Positions 53,771 through 64,000 of a stretch of DNA of 64,000 bases are shown one piece after another; position 1 is the first letter of the stretch; the number at the start of each line of letters is the position of its first letter. The translations under genes were made by a program, and so were the position numbers. Source of the DNA: Amyelois transitella (lineage: Eukaryota > Arthropoda > Insecta > Lepidoptera > Pyralidae); NCBI RefSeq assembly GCF_032362555.1, contig NC_083514.1, forward strand, positions 7,239,001 through 7,303,000, written 5' to 3'. The notes beneath the pieces are model-generated. The model was given only the letters and a program-made list of their open reading frames with translations, did not search any database and had not been told where the DNA came from.

Positions 53771-54292
53771 TACCTTTTATTTCAACCTTAATTAACTTTT
53801 GTATAATTTTTTCGTGTAGTAAACTTACTCTTTTGGCGTGTAATAGATATTAATGTGGTTGAGTGATTGTCGGAATCGATCAATCTCCAATCACATCATT
53901 TATCTATCAGTGACCACTCAAAAGTAATACGAATAAGGAAATATTTTAAGGTATTCAGTTCACGAAAATGTGATACCTACTGATGCAGTGACTGTAATGG
54001 CAATCTTCTCCAGTTATATGTTAACCTACCATTTTCCTCTTGTTACTCATTCATAAATTAAGTGATTTGGCTGAAATAGGTACTTACCGTGAGGTTTTAC
54101 CTGTCTGAGACCTAACCACGGGAAAAATTTTTAGACTAACATTGTTTGTGTGAAAAGTATTTTTTTTACGATACAAAAATTGGAGGATAAAAATAATTAA
54201 ATAGGTACCTATGTTAGTTTTGAAACTTTCATTTTGGTCATCTTTCATGGTCTAGGAGCGAAGAAAAACGTAGATCGTAAGATTTAATCAAA

Positions 54293-54450
54293 GGAAAGAT
54301 TTGAAACTTAGGATTCTTATCCAAGGAACCTATTAACTGAATTTCAATACAATCATTGAACCACCCAGCTGATCATGGCCTCGTGTCTTTTCGAGACTAT
54401 TGTCTCTGTCTGCCCGTCAAGTATAAAGATGTGATGTATGTATGTAAGTA
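54293..54450 (+). repeat. MINE-like repeat (family A), very diverged
   Basis: GAAACTTAGGATTCTTATCC, CAGCTGATCATGGCCTCGTG, GACTATTGTCTCTGTCTGCC, CGTCAAGTATAAAGATGTG, ending in TATGTATGTA. Confidence 0.5.
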
Positions 54451-55430
54451 CTGAATTAGGTATGCTCCTGGTCTAGGCCGGGGTTCCTTCATAGGAAGAT
54501 ATAGGAAAATGTAATGTTATGTCCAGTAGGTAGGTATTTATTTCAAAATGAATAAAATATCTTCCAGAAAATTGTTCCCTTTGGTATAACACAGGAAAAA
54601 TAAGTAGGTATCCTAAGTAGGGATAGTTTTTTTGCACTTAGTTTGCAGTTGATTAACCAAGTAACAAAGGTCAGGTGACCTCGGGCGTTAATCAGCGCGG
54701 GTGAACAAAAACTGCCCTTCGGTATTAGACCGGCGCCTGCGTTAAAAGGAAATGCCGGTGGAAATTGACCTGGTTAAACAGGAAATAAAACACATAATAA
54801 TGGTGATATATGCATATTATATTGACAACAAATATGTGTAAGCAAAGTAACTTTAAGTTTCAGCGCCAATGTTTTTTATACTTCATTTAATTTTATAAAC
54901 TGTATTTTTTTTGTATTTACAAGTAAATACTTCCTTTTTACGAGTTTTATCTTTAGGGAAAATAAAGCGTTCTTGTAAGGATAGAACTAATAACAAAACG
55001 CATAATCTACATTTTCGCATGTTATTTTCTGTCGTAGGTACCTACTCCTAGATTTCCGCTACGTTTCATACATGAGTATTAGATGCGGTTTTTACTTTCT
55101 TCTCCTATTTGTTTTTTTAAGATATCTAATATTTTTTATTTGCTTGTACTTTGGTTTATCTTATTTTTTCTCTTACTTAAACAAAAATATATATTTTAGG
55201 TATTTCTCTCTTTCCAGGAATCTTTCATTTCAACGCTTGTAATGGGCAGATATTTTTAATCAGTTTGAAGGCTCCAATATAGGCTCAATATTAAACTGTA
55301 AATTAAACTGCTTAATAGTCAATTGCACACAGTATTTACGTTGTTTATATAGATATCTGCCGCCTAATCGTCTGCGCTAGTAGAACGGTTATATGTAACC
55401 TTACAAAGTGAATTGACGCACAACACTGAG

Positions 55431-55544
55431 TATTTAAGAAGGCTACTCAAACAGGAGTAGGCCAAATCACGCGCAAGCGTGCTGTGACTGGACGAGAGCG
55501 CCAATGAAATTTATTTAAAAAAAAGTTTAAATAAAAAAGTCCAA
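55431..55544 (+). promoter_or_regulatory. Candidate core promoter and leader of the decarboxylase, with a short uORF
   Basis: TATTTAAG at 55431-55438 is a TATA-like box about 110 bases before the start codon. An out-of-frame upstream ORF of four codons (ATG at 55504, TAA at 55516-55518) precedes the main ATG. An in-frame TGA (55485-55487) shows that the main start is not extended upstream. Transcription start is not known. Confidence 0.3.
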
Positions 55545-58500
55545 ATGCCAGCTGATTCAGACCTTATTTTGTCCGTCAACGAAGAAGTCGACAAAGACCT
55601 CTTTAAAACGTTGCCGGAGAGAAAAAAGCATGAGGATTTCATCAGGCGGGCAGTGGACTTGTTGGTCGAAAGAGTTGTGTTTGGAAGATCGGCGCGGTCC
55701 TCAAAGGTGGTGGAATGGGCATCGCCGGAAGACATCAAAACTGCTATTGATTTGAAGCCCAGAAGAGAGCCGGTTTCTCATGATGAACTGTTGAAACTAA
55801 TGGCTGATGTAAGTTTAGTCAAATATATTTTGCTACAAGGCCGAACGTTGTTCGTAACGGTGTTTTATTAGAATATTAATTTAATCGCACCTGCTAAAAT
55901 AAAACAAGGAAGGAAGGCGGTACCGTAATGTAAAATGATAAATATAGAATAATTCATTGAAAGGTTCAAAAAGGTGAAACACTTTAGGTGTCCACAAAGA
56001 AGATCTCAACATGTTTATCGTGAATTTTGCATGGAGTAAAGGCAATCTGAAATAATTGACAATTAATATGTTCTATATTTTTTATCTATTTAATCACATC
56101 TTTATCACTTCCAGGTTACACGATACTCCGTGAACACAGGACACCCATACTTCGTCAACCAATTATTTTCTTCGGTCGACCCATACGGCTTGGTTGGTCA
56201 ATGGTTGACGGACGCACTTAACCCTAGTGTTTACACCTATGAAGTAGCACCCGTGTTCATTCTTATGGAAGAAGATGTTCTCAAAGAGATGAGGACTATA
56301 GTCGGCTGGCCTGATGGCCAAGGCGACGGCATTTTTTGCCCAGGCGGTTCTCTAGCTAATGGCTACGCTATTAGCTGCGCTCGGTTCTACTATTATCCTG
56401 AAATTAAGGTCAGTGTTTACATTATTATCAAAGTGCAAAATTATGTCATTAAATTACTTGAGCAATTCAATCTCAATTCTAATTATAGAAATAAAAAATA
56501 GCTATTTAATGAATCGGTTTAAATCTTGGTTAAATATTTTAACCTTAGAAATATATTTTTTGTATCATGAACCAATATTCATGATACGAGTTGAATATAA
56601 AAGAGAAATGTGAGAGGCGCCGCGTTTTGGACAAAACTTATAAAATAGAATTAAATTTATATATATATATATATACAAATTTAATAAATTTAAAATTTTC
56701 GAGACGTATTCTATTTGTTACGTTTTGTAAGTATCATAATAAAAAGAAAAAAAAACTTGGTTCATAGGTCAAATTAAAAACTTTCATAGTGTACATTTTT
56801 TAGCGCATTTATTGCAAATATATTTCTTGGGAAAAACCGTATATGAAAAACATCATTCATATATAAGGATAAAATATTACTCGTATTAGTAGGAAATACG
56901 GTGTGCGAGCGCCTTAACCCCGTTCCGGCAATCATTACTCGAATCGCGTGTTTTTGACGCGGTCAAACCTTGCAGCCCGATGCAATTACCTTTATATCTC
57001 AGAACCCAGTTAATGTGGATTATGTTTCCGGAAATTGCACATCTTAGTGCACTTACAATGCACTTAGTAAACAAGAATTAAGTTGACATTATATGAAATC
57101 AAAAATGTTTGACGATTATTGAAATGTTCAAATGGAGGGGTTTCTAAGCCAGGTACCTTAGGTTCTTTGTGCCTACTTGTATCCGATAAGTATCATATAA
57201 AGCAGAATCTTATGACCCGACTCTTTGGCATTTTGCAAAAAAAACTTTATTATTACGTTAACACCGCTTCAGTGCACATCCGACACCACATACAACGTGT
57301 AAGTCGTGTTGTATGATGATGATACAAGTTCATTGTGGTTTCACACCTCTTTTTTTAAATGTGACCCCAACTATTTAGATTTCAATGATAAAATTATCAT
57401 ATTTGTTACCGTTTAAATCTAAATTTATTATAGTCATTTGCCGAGTTGAATTGACCTTGACCTAAAAAGAAAAACTAAATAAGATGAATTATAAATATGA
57501 CTTAAGGTCAAATTGTTGCTAGATTACTAATTTACCTATTTTTATTTATATATTTATGTACACCAAGAAAAAAGACAAGTAGCGCTTAGACTAAGGAGAA
57601 ACTTTGTACGTGGACACTTTTTATTTGTAAAGAAATAAATTTCCTATTCGAATTAGAAATTACTGGTTAAAGTTACTATGCTCTATATGGTACTTGAGCA
57701 TGCAACCTCCAGAGATTTCTCCTAGGTTACATACGATGCGGTATTCGATATAATATCGCTTTGTTTTATTGTCGTTCTCTTGGTGCTTGCGTTACTCCCA
57801 GACGCGTCCTTTCCCTCTGTAGTGAAGCGCGGGGTCCACTTCTGACTGCGATCCTGAATGAGTTAATCCAGGTTTTTAAGCGACTCCTGTTTGACACTTC
57901 CATCGAATCAGGGGAACCTAACCCAAAAATTAATCAACGCCAAGATTAATTGTTAATGTAATCGAGCTAATGCATTTCTTTGTGAAAACGCAGTTAGTTA
58001 TTCAACACAATAATTAAACTTGCAATGAATTACGTGACAGTAATTATTACGGGAATCGGCTACAATTACCAAGTTATAATTTGTAACCCAATTAATGGTT
58101 TAAAATGCTACGAGGTCTTTCATCAAGGTCCAATGCAATTAGTTCGTTGACTTTATACCAAATGCGAAATTTTAGATCGCATTTATTTTTAATTATATTT
58201 ATTATTTTGGTTTTTGTTTGTTTAGGTTTTAGGTGCAAATTCATTCAGGATATGTATTTGTTTTTCCCAATTTTGTTTTATATAAGTGTGTACATTTTTT
58301 TATATAAGTGTTTATGTACAATGTACCATGGTACAGTGAATGCAGAATCTAAGATAAAATTTTAATTTTTATAAGAATAAACAAAAATATTATGACATAA
58401 GACTAAGAGCGGTGTTGGTTGTATTGTATGTTGGTATTGGTTGCTTGATTCCATTCATTTTTGTTGCAGACCAAAGGTGTATATGCAGTGCCTAGACTGG

Positions 58501-59656
58501 TCCTATTTACATCAGAACTCGCCCATTATTCCACCAGAAAAATGGCTGCTTTCATGGGCATCGGTGACGATAACTGCATTCAAGTAAAAACTGACAAAAA
58601 CGGGAAAATGGACGTGGATGATTTAGAATTTAAAATAAACGAGGCAATAGAAGATGGTGCTACGCCATTTTTAGTCACGGCTACGGCGGGGACGACTGTG
58701 TATGGTGCTTTTGATCCTTTGGTCGCCATTGCAGGCTTGTGTCAGAAGTATAATTTGTGGTTCCACGTGGACGCGGCTTGGGGAGGTGGAGCCCTGATGT
58801 CGAGGAAACACAGGCATCTCTTGAATGGAATAGAAATGTATGTATATAAAATAATATAAAATAAATATAAGAACTTATATTTATATAAAAGGAAAAAAGT
58901 ATTATAATAAAAATTTCTTTTAAAAAGTACCTATAGGTCGAATACTGACGCTATATTAAATTATCAAATTTATATCCAATATTTTTTGAAGAACCTAAAC
59001 CCAAAGGTCAAATAATTAACCAATTTGTTTCTACAATTGAATTACGTTTCAGGGCCGACTCGGTGGTGTGGAACCCTCACAAGCTCTTGGCAGCTCCGCA
59101 ACAATGCTCGACCTTCCTAATTAGACACAAGAACATCCTCAAACAGGGACACTCGTCCGACGCCAAGTACCTCTTCCAGAAAGACAAATTTTACGACACT
59201 TCGCTCGACACCGGCGACAAACACATACAGTGCGGTCGCCGAGCCGACGTACTCAAATTCTGGTTCATGTGGAAAGCCAAAGGGACGGAAGGCTTTGAAA
59301 AACATATTGACACACTATTCGATAACGCCAAATTCTTCTTGGAACACATCCGACAACGCGAGGGATTCAAGTTAGTTATCAACGAACCCGAATGCACCAA
59401 TATCATGTTCTGGTATGTTCCAAATTGTCTGCGCGGACTTGAAAATGAACCAGACTATAGAGAAAGGCTGGACAAGGTAGCGCCGAAAATAAAAGAAAAA
59501 ATGATAAAGGAAGGAAGTATGATGGTCACGTACCAACCGCAAGGTGACCTACCAAATTTCTTCCGCATCGTGTTCCAAAATTCAGCTTTAGAACACAAGG
59601 ATATGGTCTACTTTGCCAATGAACTTGAAAGGCTCGGAAAAAACATTAAAGTTTAA
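55545..59656 (+). CDS. PLP-dependent cysteine sulfinate / aspartate 1-decarboxylase
   Basis: Four exons join in phase: 55545-55808, 56115-56408, 58470-58837, 59053-59656 (TAA). The product is 509 aa. Group II decarboxylase features are all present: [10 protein letters not shown] (96-105), [16 protein letters not shown] (163-178), the PLP-stacking His in AHYSTRK (205), the PLP-contacting Asp in HVDAAWGGG (287), and the Schiff-base lysine in WNPHK (319). [11 protein letters not shown] and [12 protein letters not shown] follow. Enzymes of this group decarboxylate cysteine sulfinate to hypotaurine or aspartate to beta-alanine. In insects beta-alanine feeds cuticle tanning (the black/ADC enzyme). 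Insect ADC proteins I know are longer (about 560-575 aa); this one lacks most of that N-terminal extension, so a paralogue is possible. The substrate cannot be fixed from sequence. The start ATG has a good context (CCAAATG) and an upstream in-frame stop. Confidence 0.94.
56658..56675. repeat. (TA)n microsatellite
   Basis: Nine TA units in intron 2 of the decarboxylase gene. Confidence 0.9.
57785..57890 (+). repeat. SINE-like repeat (family E), old
   Basis: GCGTTACTCCCAGACGCGTC, CTTTCCCTCTGTAGTGAAGC, GCGGGGTCCACTTCTGACTG, CGATCCTGAATGAG, TAATCCAGGTTTTTAAGCGA. It lies in intron 2 of the decarboxylase gene. Confidence 0.45.
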
Positions 59657-59952
59657 ACACATTACGCGAAATGTACAAATATTACATCATTAGCCTGTGA
59701 TTATATTTTTAATTAATTTATACTTCTTGAGGTTTACCTGTGACATTGTGCTGGAGTATTTTAGGTTTATTAATACTTAGGTTATTAAGAGTATGAGTAT
59801 TTTAAATACATTCACTTACTTGGAAAACCCTATCTAAAAAATATTTAAAATATTCCTGTGTATTTCACTTTAGTGAGATAATTATTGTAACACTAGGTAA
59901 CTAGAGTATACTGACTGAATTTTTTTTTTAATTATTCTATGCGATATGTTCA

Positions 59953-60420
59953 AATAAAAAATTTAAGCATTTGGAAATGAAATTGTAAACGAACGAATTT
60001 GTTATGGAAGATTTTTTAATTTAAGCAATTATTTTATTATATTGAATAATTACGTAATATTATAGTATTAAAATAAGAATAATCTGTGAATCTAGTTTCT
60101 ATAGTTACCATTATTGAATGCCCTGTTCTATAGGGGAAAATATTAGGAACTTTTAAATTCAAAATGTTTCGTAAAGAGCATTCCACGACCATTTCCCTTA
60201 TTCACGAACGTTGACTAGGTATATGTCTTATCATATCTCTCTTTCTATCATTATGGAAAACCAAAAAGATAGAATGAGAGAATAGATAACAAAAGTGCCT
60301 TATCAAGTTTCGTGAAAAGACTTCTACTCCCTCTGTACTACAATATTATTCGAATACCTACATAAAATACGATGCGTTAAGTATTACCGATGTATTTTAG
60401 TAGGTAATTATTTTAATAAA
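59953..60420 (+). terminator. Candidate decarboxylase polyadenylation signals
   Basis: AATAAA at 59953-59958 (about 300 bases after the stop) and at 60415-60420. Either would leave a gap before the convergent Mctp 3' end. Confidence 0.4.
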
Positions 60421-61188
60421 GATGTACCTGATATAAGTTGAAATTTTGTTTTGTTTAATCGAAGAATTTTGTACCAGCAAAAGATTCATGTTATATTTGA
60501 CATTTTCCTTACGTAGTTTCAAAGATATGTTTTCTTCTAAAATAATTGCAGAAAATATTCCCGGAATACAAGAAGGGACTTCTGTAGAAGACTATGATTA
60601 TTTTATACATTTTTTCCGAAAGTCTTGATCTATTTACTATTGAAGTGAAAAAACATGATGGTATTACGACAAAGTAAAAAGCTATTTCAAATTTAATTTC
60701 CGTCAACTTATCGAGGCCAATTAAATCTGGATTAAATATTAATGTTATAATTTGTTATCAGAGTAGCCACGTTAAATTATCTACTACCGTGTCCATTTAA
60801 ATTAAATTTGACCATGAAACACTGTTATTGTATGTGTAAATGTATCTTTCACATAAATAAGTGAATGTTCCTTCCTTCCGCACAGGAAATAAGCACAATA
60901 TACTATATTTTAAAGCACCTTTATATTTTTTTTATTATTTCAATAAGCATTGACAAGTAAAAGTTCAAAAATACATAGGTATAAACCATTAGGGCCTCCG
61001 GATCTGCTAGAAATCTCTATTTAGCCTTAAACATTATGTCGTATCCGTTCTATGGGTGTATCGTTAAAAAGCACAATTTTTATTTTATATATGAAAATTT
61101 ATGCCTGGAGCTAACTGTACGTGTTTAACTACGAAAAAACACAAGAAATAAAAAAATCAATAAAATGCATTTAACATTAACAGCACCG

Positions 61189-61194
61189 TTTATT
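61189..61194 (-). terminator. Poly(A) signal for the distal Mctp last exon
   Basis: TTTATT on + (AATAAA on -) lies 28 bases beyond the stop of exon 61287-61222. Another at 61625-61630 lies 147 bases beyond the stop of the proximal exon 61845-61777. Confidence 0.45.
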
Positions 61195-61221
61195 TCAGAT
61201 ATTGTTCACAATCTGAATTCA

Positions 61222-61287
61222 TCAGTTTATTTGCTTTTCACTTTCCACTTCTCTGAGGAAATAATTTTCGAAAATCTCTTCATCATT
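61222..61287 (-). CDS. Mctp: Alternative last coding exon of Mctp (distal)
   Basis: The acceptor GTTTTAAG (61288-61295 on -) opens a phase-0 exon of 66 bases: 21 codons and TGA (61224-61222). Its peptide begins NDEEIFENYF and is acidic. The proximal last exon (61845-61777) is also phase 0 and begins NDHEILAMEA, so the two share an N-D-x-E-I start and are interchangeable after exon 62522-62425. An AATAAA follows closely. The shared start and phase suggest an exon duplication used by alternative splicing and polyadenylation. No transcript evidence is available here. Confidence 0.6.
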   Translation of the reverse strand, partial: NDEEIFENYFLREVESEKQIN

Positions 61288-61776
61288 CTTAAAACAGGAA
61301 AAATACTTTGTTAGAACGAATCAGTAAAATATGAGCTAATTTACTTCAGATTAAGTCATTATATGTGTTTACACGACATACATCAAACTACTTAGCACAT
61401 ACATATAAGTACAAAAAAAATATTTCTACTAGATTTATACAAACGATAACTTACGTACGTAAGCATGAACAAATTTTCATAAACCGTAAGCATGAACAAA
61501 TTTTCATGAGATTTAGTACACAGATAGATGAATAAGTCGACTATGTACAATAAAGTTTAAGTAACACATGTATCAAACTAACTTTGGGGCTAGCTTAATA
61601 TGTGTAATTTTGCCTTAAATATGTTTTATTTATATTTTAAAAGAATAATTGCTTAGAAACTAATGTAGGTATATAAAGCTGCTTACTTAAGTGTTTCAGA
61701 TCACGATAATAACTACAAGCTAATTCTAATTTACAGTAAAAAACTAAATACTTATGTATATCTAATAAAAAAGTGA

Positions 61777-64000
61777 TCAATTCTGTACTATGTGCTCCTT
61801 TCGATCTTTGTCGGTCGCCTCCATTGCCAGTATTTCATGATCATTCTGTAACAAATCCATACGAATTTAGGAAAAAAAGTAAATGTTGTTGTAATATTCA
61901 TTAAAACATATAATCACGTCTATATCCCTTGCGGGTTAGACCGAACTATCAGTCTTGAAAAGACAGACAGGCCACGTTCAGCTGTTTGGCTTAATGAATT
62001 AAGATTCGTGTAGTGACAGGTTGCTAGTGGCCTAAAAGGAGAATTCCCAGTTTTTAAGTCTATCCCTTAGTCGCCTTTTACGACATCCATGGGAAAGAGA
62101 TGGAGTGGTCATATTCTTTTTTCTATTGGGGCCAGGAACCACACGGTACTATTTTATATGTAAATTATATCATTTTCATTGCTGTTTTAACTTTTAATAT
62201 GAAAAGCGACTGTTTCTGACCTCTATAACCCAAAGCCTACAGCATTGAGCTAATCTTACTGTTGGTTTATTGTTCACTAAGATATGTAGACTAAGAGTGT
62301 CTTTTTCTACTTAGCCGAAGAACGCATGTTTAATTATATTTAGCGCGTTTGTGCGGATTGATAAAATTTATGAACAATCGTTTTTATTCGGAATCCCTTT
62401 TAATATTTATAAGACTTCTCTTACCAAATCCTCATCGTCTGGCACTCGGGAGATCAAATCCATCACTTCACTGTGAGGCACTCTGTCTGGTTTGATAATC
62501 TTCCTTACATACTTTTTGATAGCTGAAATTGATAATAATAATGTATTTCATTAGATGTAAAATATCATGAAAATTGTATTAAATAGGGTTTAACCAGGCG
62601 TACAATAAAAATCTAAAAAATATTTTAAGATTTTAAGGTAATAATAATAAACACGGTTTAGTGAACCAGTTACGCATCCAGAAATTCGTAGTATGTTAAG
62701 CTATCATTATTTTATGGCGATTAAACGAGGCGAAGAGCTAGCAACCTGTTCCTTATTTGAATCTGAATTCTATGCTATCATTAAGCCAAACAGCTGAACG
62801 TGGCCTATCAATCTTGTCAAGATTGTTGGCTCTGTCGTCCCCGCAAGGTATATAGGCGCGATTATATGTATGTTAAACGTATTATGCCTTATCATCGTGC
62901 AATTATTGATTTCAAAGTTATTCAAATTATTCCAATTTACGGTAACCGGTGTACGATTTAATAGGTTTCATATTTCATAGTATTATGAGATTTCTACTTA
63001 CCCCATCCCATTAAAATATATCTGACCGGAATTATGTATACAAAGGTTGATATGGCAATTAGAAAAAATATGGATAACAAACTCAAATAAGGTACTGTGA
63101 AGTTACACAAGCTGCAAATAGAAAAAATATATATCAGTTTAATATAACTAAACATCCTTAAATATTGAACAGATTTGGATAATATAACTTCAACGACATA
63201 AGAATGATTCTTGACAGTATACTTGAAATAATGTAGTAAGAAGTATAGTGTGTCCTTCTTTCTCCTGGCGTTATTCAAGTATACATCCTCCCCTTTTTGG
63301 ATCACAGTAACCACACTCCCCCAACCGCGTTAAAGTTTTTAAGTATTTTTTCTTTGACTATTAAAAAAATTATTATCTGAGGAACTTTTTATACTCTTTC
63401 TCACTTAGTACTTATGAACACATGAACAAAAAAGTTTAATCTATGTTGATGGATAAGTACTCACTTTTTAACACGTTCTCCAAATGAAGCAAGTTTGCCT
63501 ATAAAATTCTGAACGGTGTAGATTAACTCTTGTAAATTATTTATTTTTTGTCTAAACGTTGTTCTTCCCTCCTAAAAAATTTAAATAGAAGTTAAAAAGA
63601 ATCACAAATATATTTCTACTTTAAAAAAAACAGTGTTGTCATAATTTAGCCCGCGCTGGGAATAAAACTAATGACCTTTCGGATATTCTGTACAATGTAG
63701 ATATTTTTACATATAAATCTATCAAGCATAGTTCCCATACTGAAGCCATTTGGTAGAAAAGGATTTATAAAAATATCCACGCTGTCAAAATCACATGCAA
63801 AAGCTACAATAATTATTATAATAAGAACAGATGTAATATATATATAATCGGTAGTTAAAATAGAATAATGTTCAGTTCATGAAAGGTGGTAAAATACCTT
63901 GTCTAATACTTCTTCTGTTTCTGATTTACCATGGATAAGGTAAGACTTCCCTGTAACGAAATAATTTAAAATAAAAAAAAGATTTTCTCAATTTTTATGA
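61777..64000 (-). CDS. Mctp: Multiple C2 and transmembrane domain protein, C-terminal part (partial)
   Basis: The gene enters from the right; five exons are in the window: 63950-63898, 63571-63465, 63111-63002, 62522-62425 and 61845-61777 (TGA), all in matching phase. They encode the region after the first membrane helix: FRQKINNLQELIYTVQNFIG, KLASFGERVKN, the second membrane segment (LCNFTVPYLSLLSIFFLIA to VYIIPVRYILMGWG), then AIKKYVRKIIKPDR and the conserved VMDLISRVPDDEDL. Animal MCTPs have VQN, ASFGERVKN, IPLRYIVLVWG and DFLSRVPSD at these places. The C2 domains and first membrane helix must lie beyond 64000. MCTPs are ER proteins that bind calcium through C2 domains; in Drosophila Mctp supports presynaptic homeostatic plasticity. 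A distal alternative last exon is listed separately. It is convergent with the decarboxylase. Confidence 0.9.
61908..62155 (-). repeat. MINE-like repeat (family A), full-length copy
   Basis: TAATCACGTCTATATCCCTT, GCCACGTTCAGCTGTTTGGC, TAGTCGCCTTTTACGACATC, CATGGGAAAGAGATGGAGTG and CCAGGAACCACACGGTAC. It lies in the last Mctp intron (before the proximal exon), same strand as the gene. Confidence 0.8.
62725..62875 (+). repeat. MINE-like repeat (family A)
   Basis: GAAGAGCTAGCAACCTGTTC, AAGCCAAACAGCTGAACGTG, GCCTATCAATCTTGTCAAGA, GTCCCCGCAAGGTATATAGG and a TATATGTATG end. It lies in an Mctp intron, opposite strand. Confidence 0.7.

Larger units (their letters stand above)
49390..55544. other. 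Intergenic region between RIOK1 and the decarboxylase (head to head)
   Basis: The RIOK1 promoter should lie just above 49390; no clear TATA was seen. The rest holds a tRNA-head SINE piece (50356), MINE copies (50668, 51888, 53465, 53682, 54293), a BEL/Pao-like LTR (51117-51711), short TA-rich runs (52738-52790) and an unexplained open frame with a CRE palindrome (52992-53270). Confidence 0.6.

Noticed and set aside
63115..63314. Upstream half of a 106-codon minus-strand frame over the Mctp membrane exon
   Set aside because: The acceptor at 63112-63113 starts the real exon at 63111; the upstream part is intron read-through and lacks Mctp similarity.

Overview
The window is nuclear DNA of an insect, most likely a ditrysian moth or butterfly. 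It is AT-rich, its genes have long introns with ordinary GT-AG junctions, and the introns are full of short interspersed repeats typical of Lepidoptera, above all a family ending in a block such as ACCCCGCAAGGGATATAGAC followed by TATG repeats. There is nothing bacterial in it: no operons, CRISPR array or ribosome binding sites. I cannot name the species.

Four protein-coding genes can be assembled exon by exon with matching intron phases. (1) An ABCG half-transporter on + (coding 17539-38180, 9 coding exons, 633 aa); its promoter and 5'UTR exon may be the GC-rich block at 120-519, about 17 kb upstream. (2) The atypical kinase RIOK1 on - (42717-49389, 4 exons, 528 aa). (3) A PLP-dependent acidic amino acid decarboxylase of the cysteine sulfinate/aspartate 1-decarboxylase group on + (55545-59656, 4 exons, 509 aa). 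(4) The 3' end of a multiple C2 and transmembrane domain protein (Mctp) on -, entering from beyond the right edge, with what looks like a choice of two final exons (61777-61845 or 61222-61287). Genes 3 and 4 are convergent. The four have unrelated functions and do not form a pathway or cluster.

Mobile DNA fills the rest. A pogo/Tigger-like DNA transposon (23008-24722) has both inverted ends, a TA target duplication and a C-terminal PHD finger. A Tc1-like remnant lies at about 39240-39840. The large second intron of RIOK1 holds a mariner fragment and a 5'-truncated LINE with target-site duplications. A probable BEL/Pao LTR with its primer-binding leader lies at 51117-51711, and a related LTR fragment sits just upstream of ABCG exon 3. 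There are about 20 copies of one MINE-like repeat family and several SINE, RTE-tail and foldback families.

I found no clearly new biological system. The observations most worth following are the alternative last exons of Mctp, an unexplained 93-codon open frame with a CRE palindrome at 52992-53270, the PHD-bearing pogo element, and the modular SINE heads that share one 3' body.
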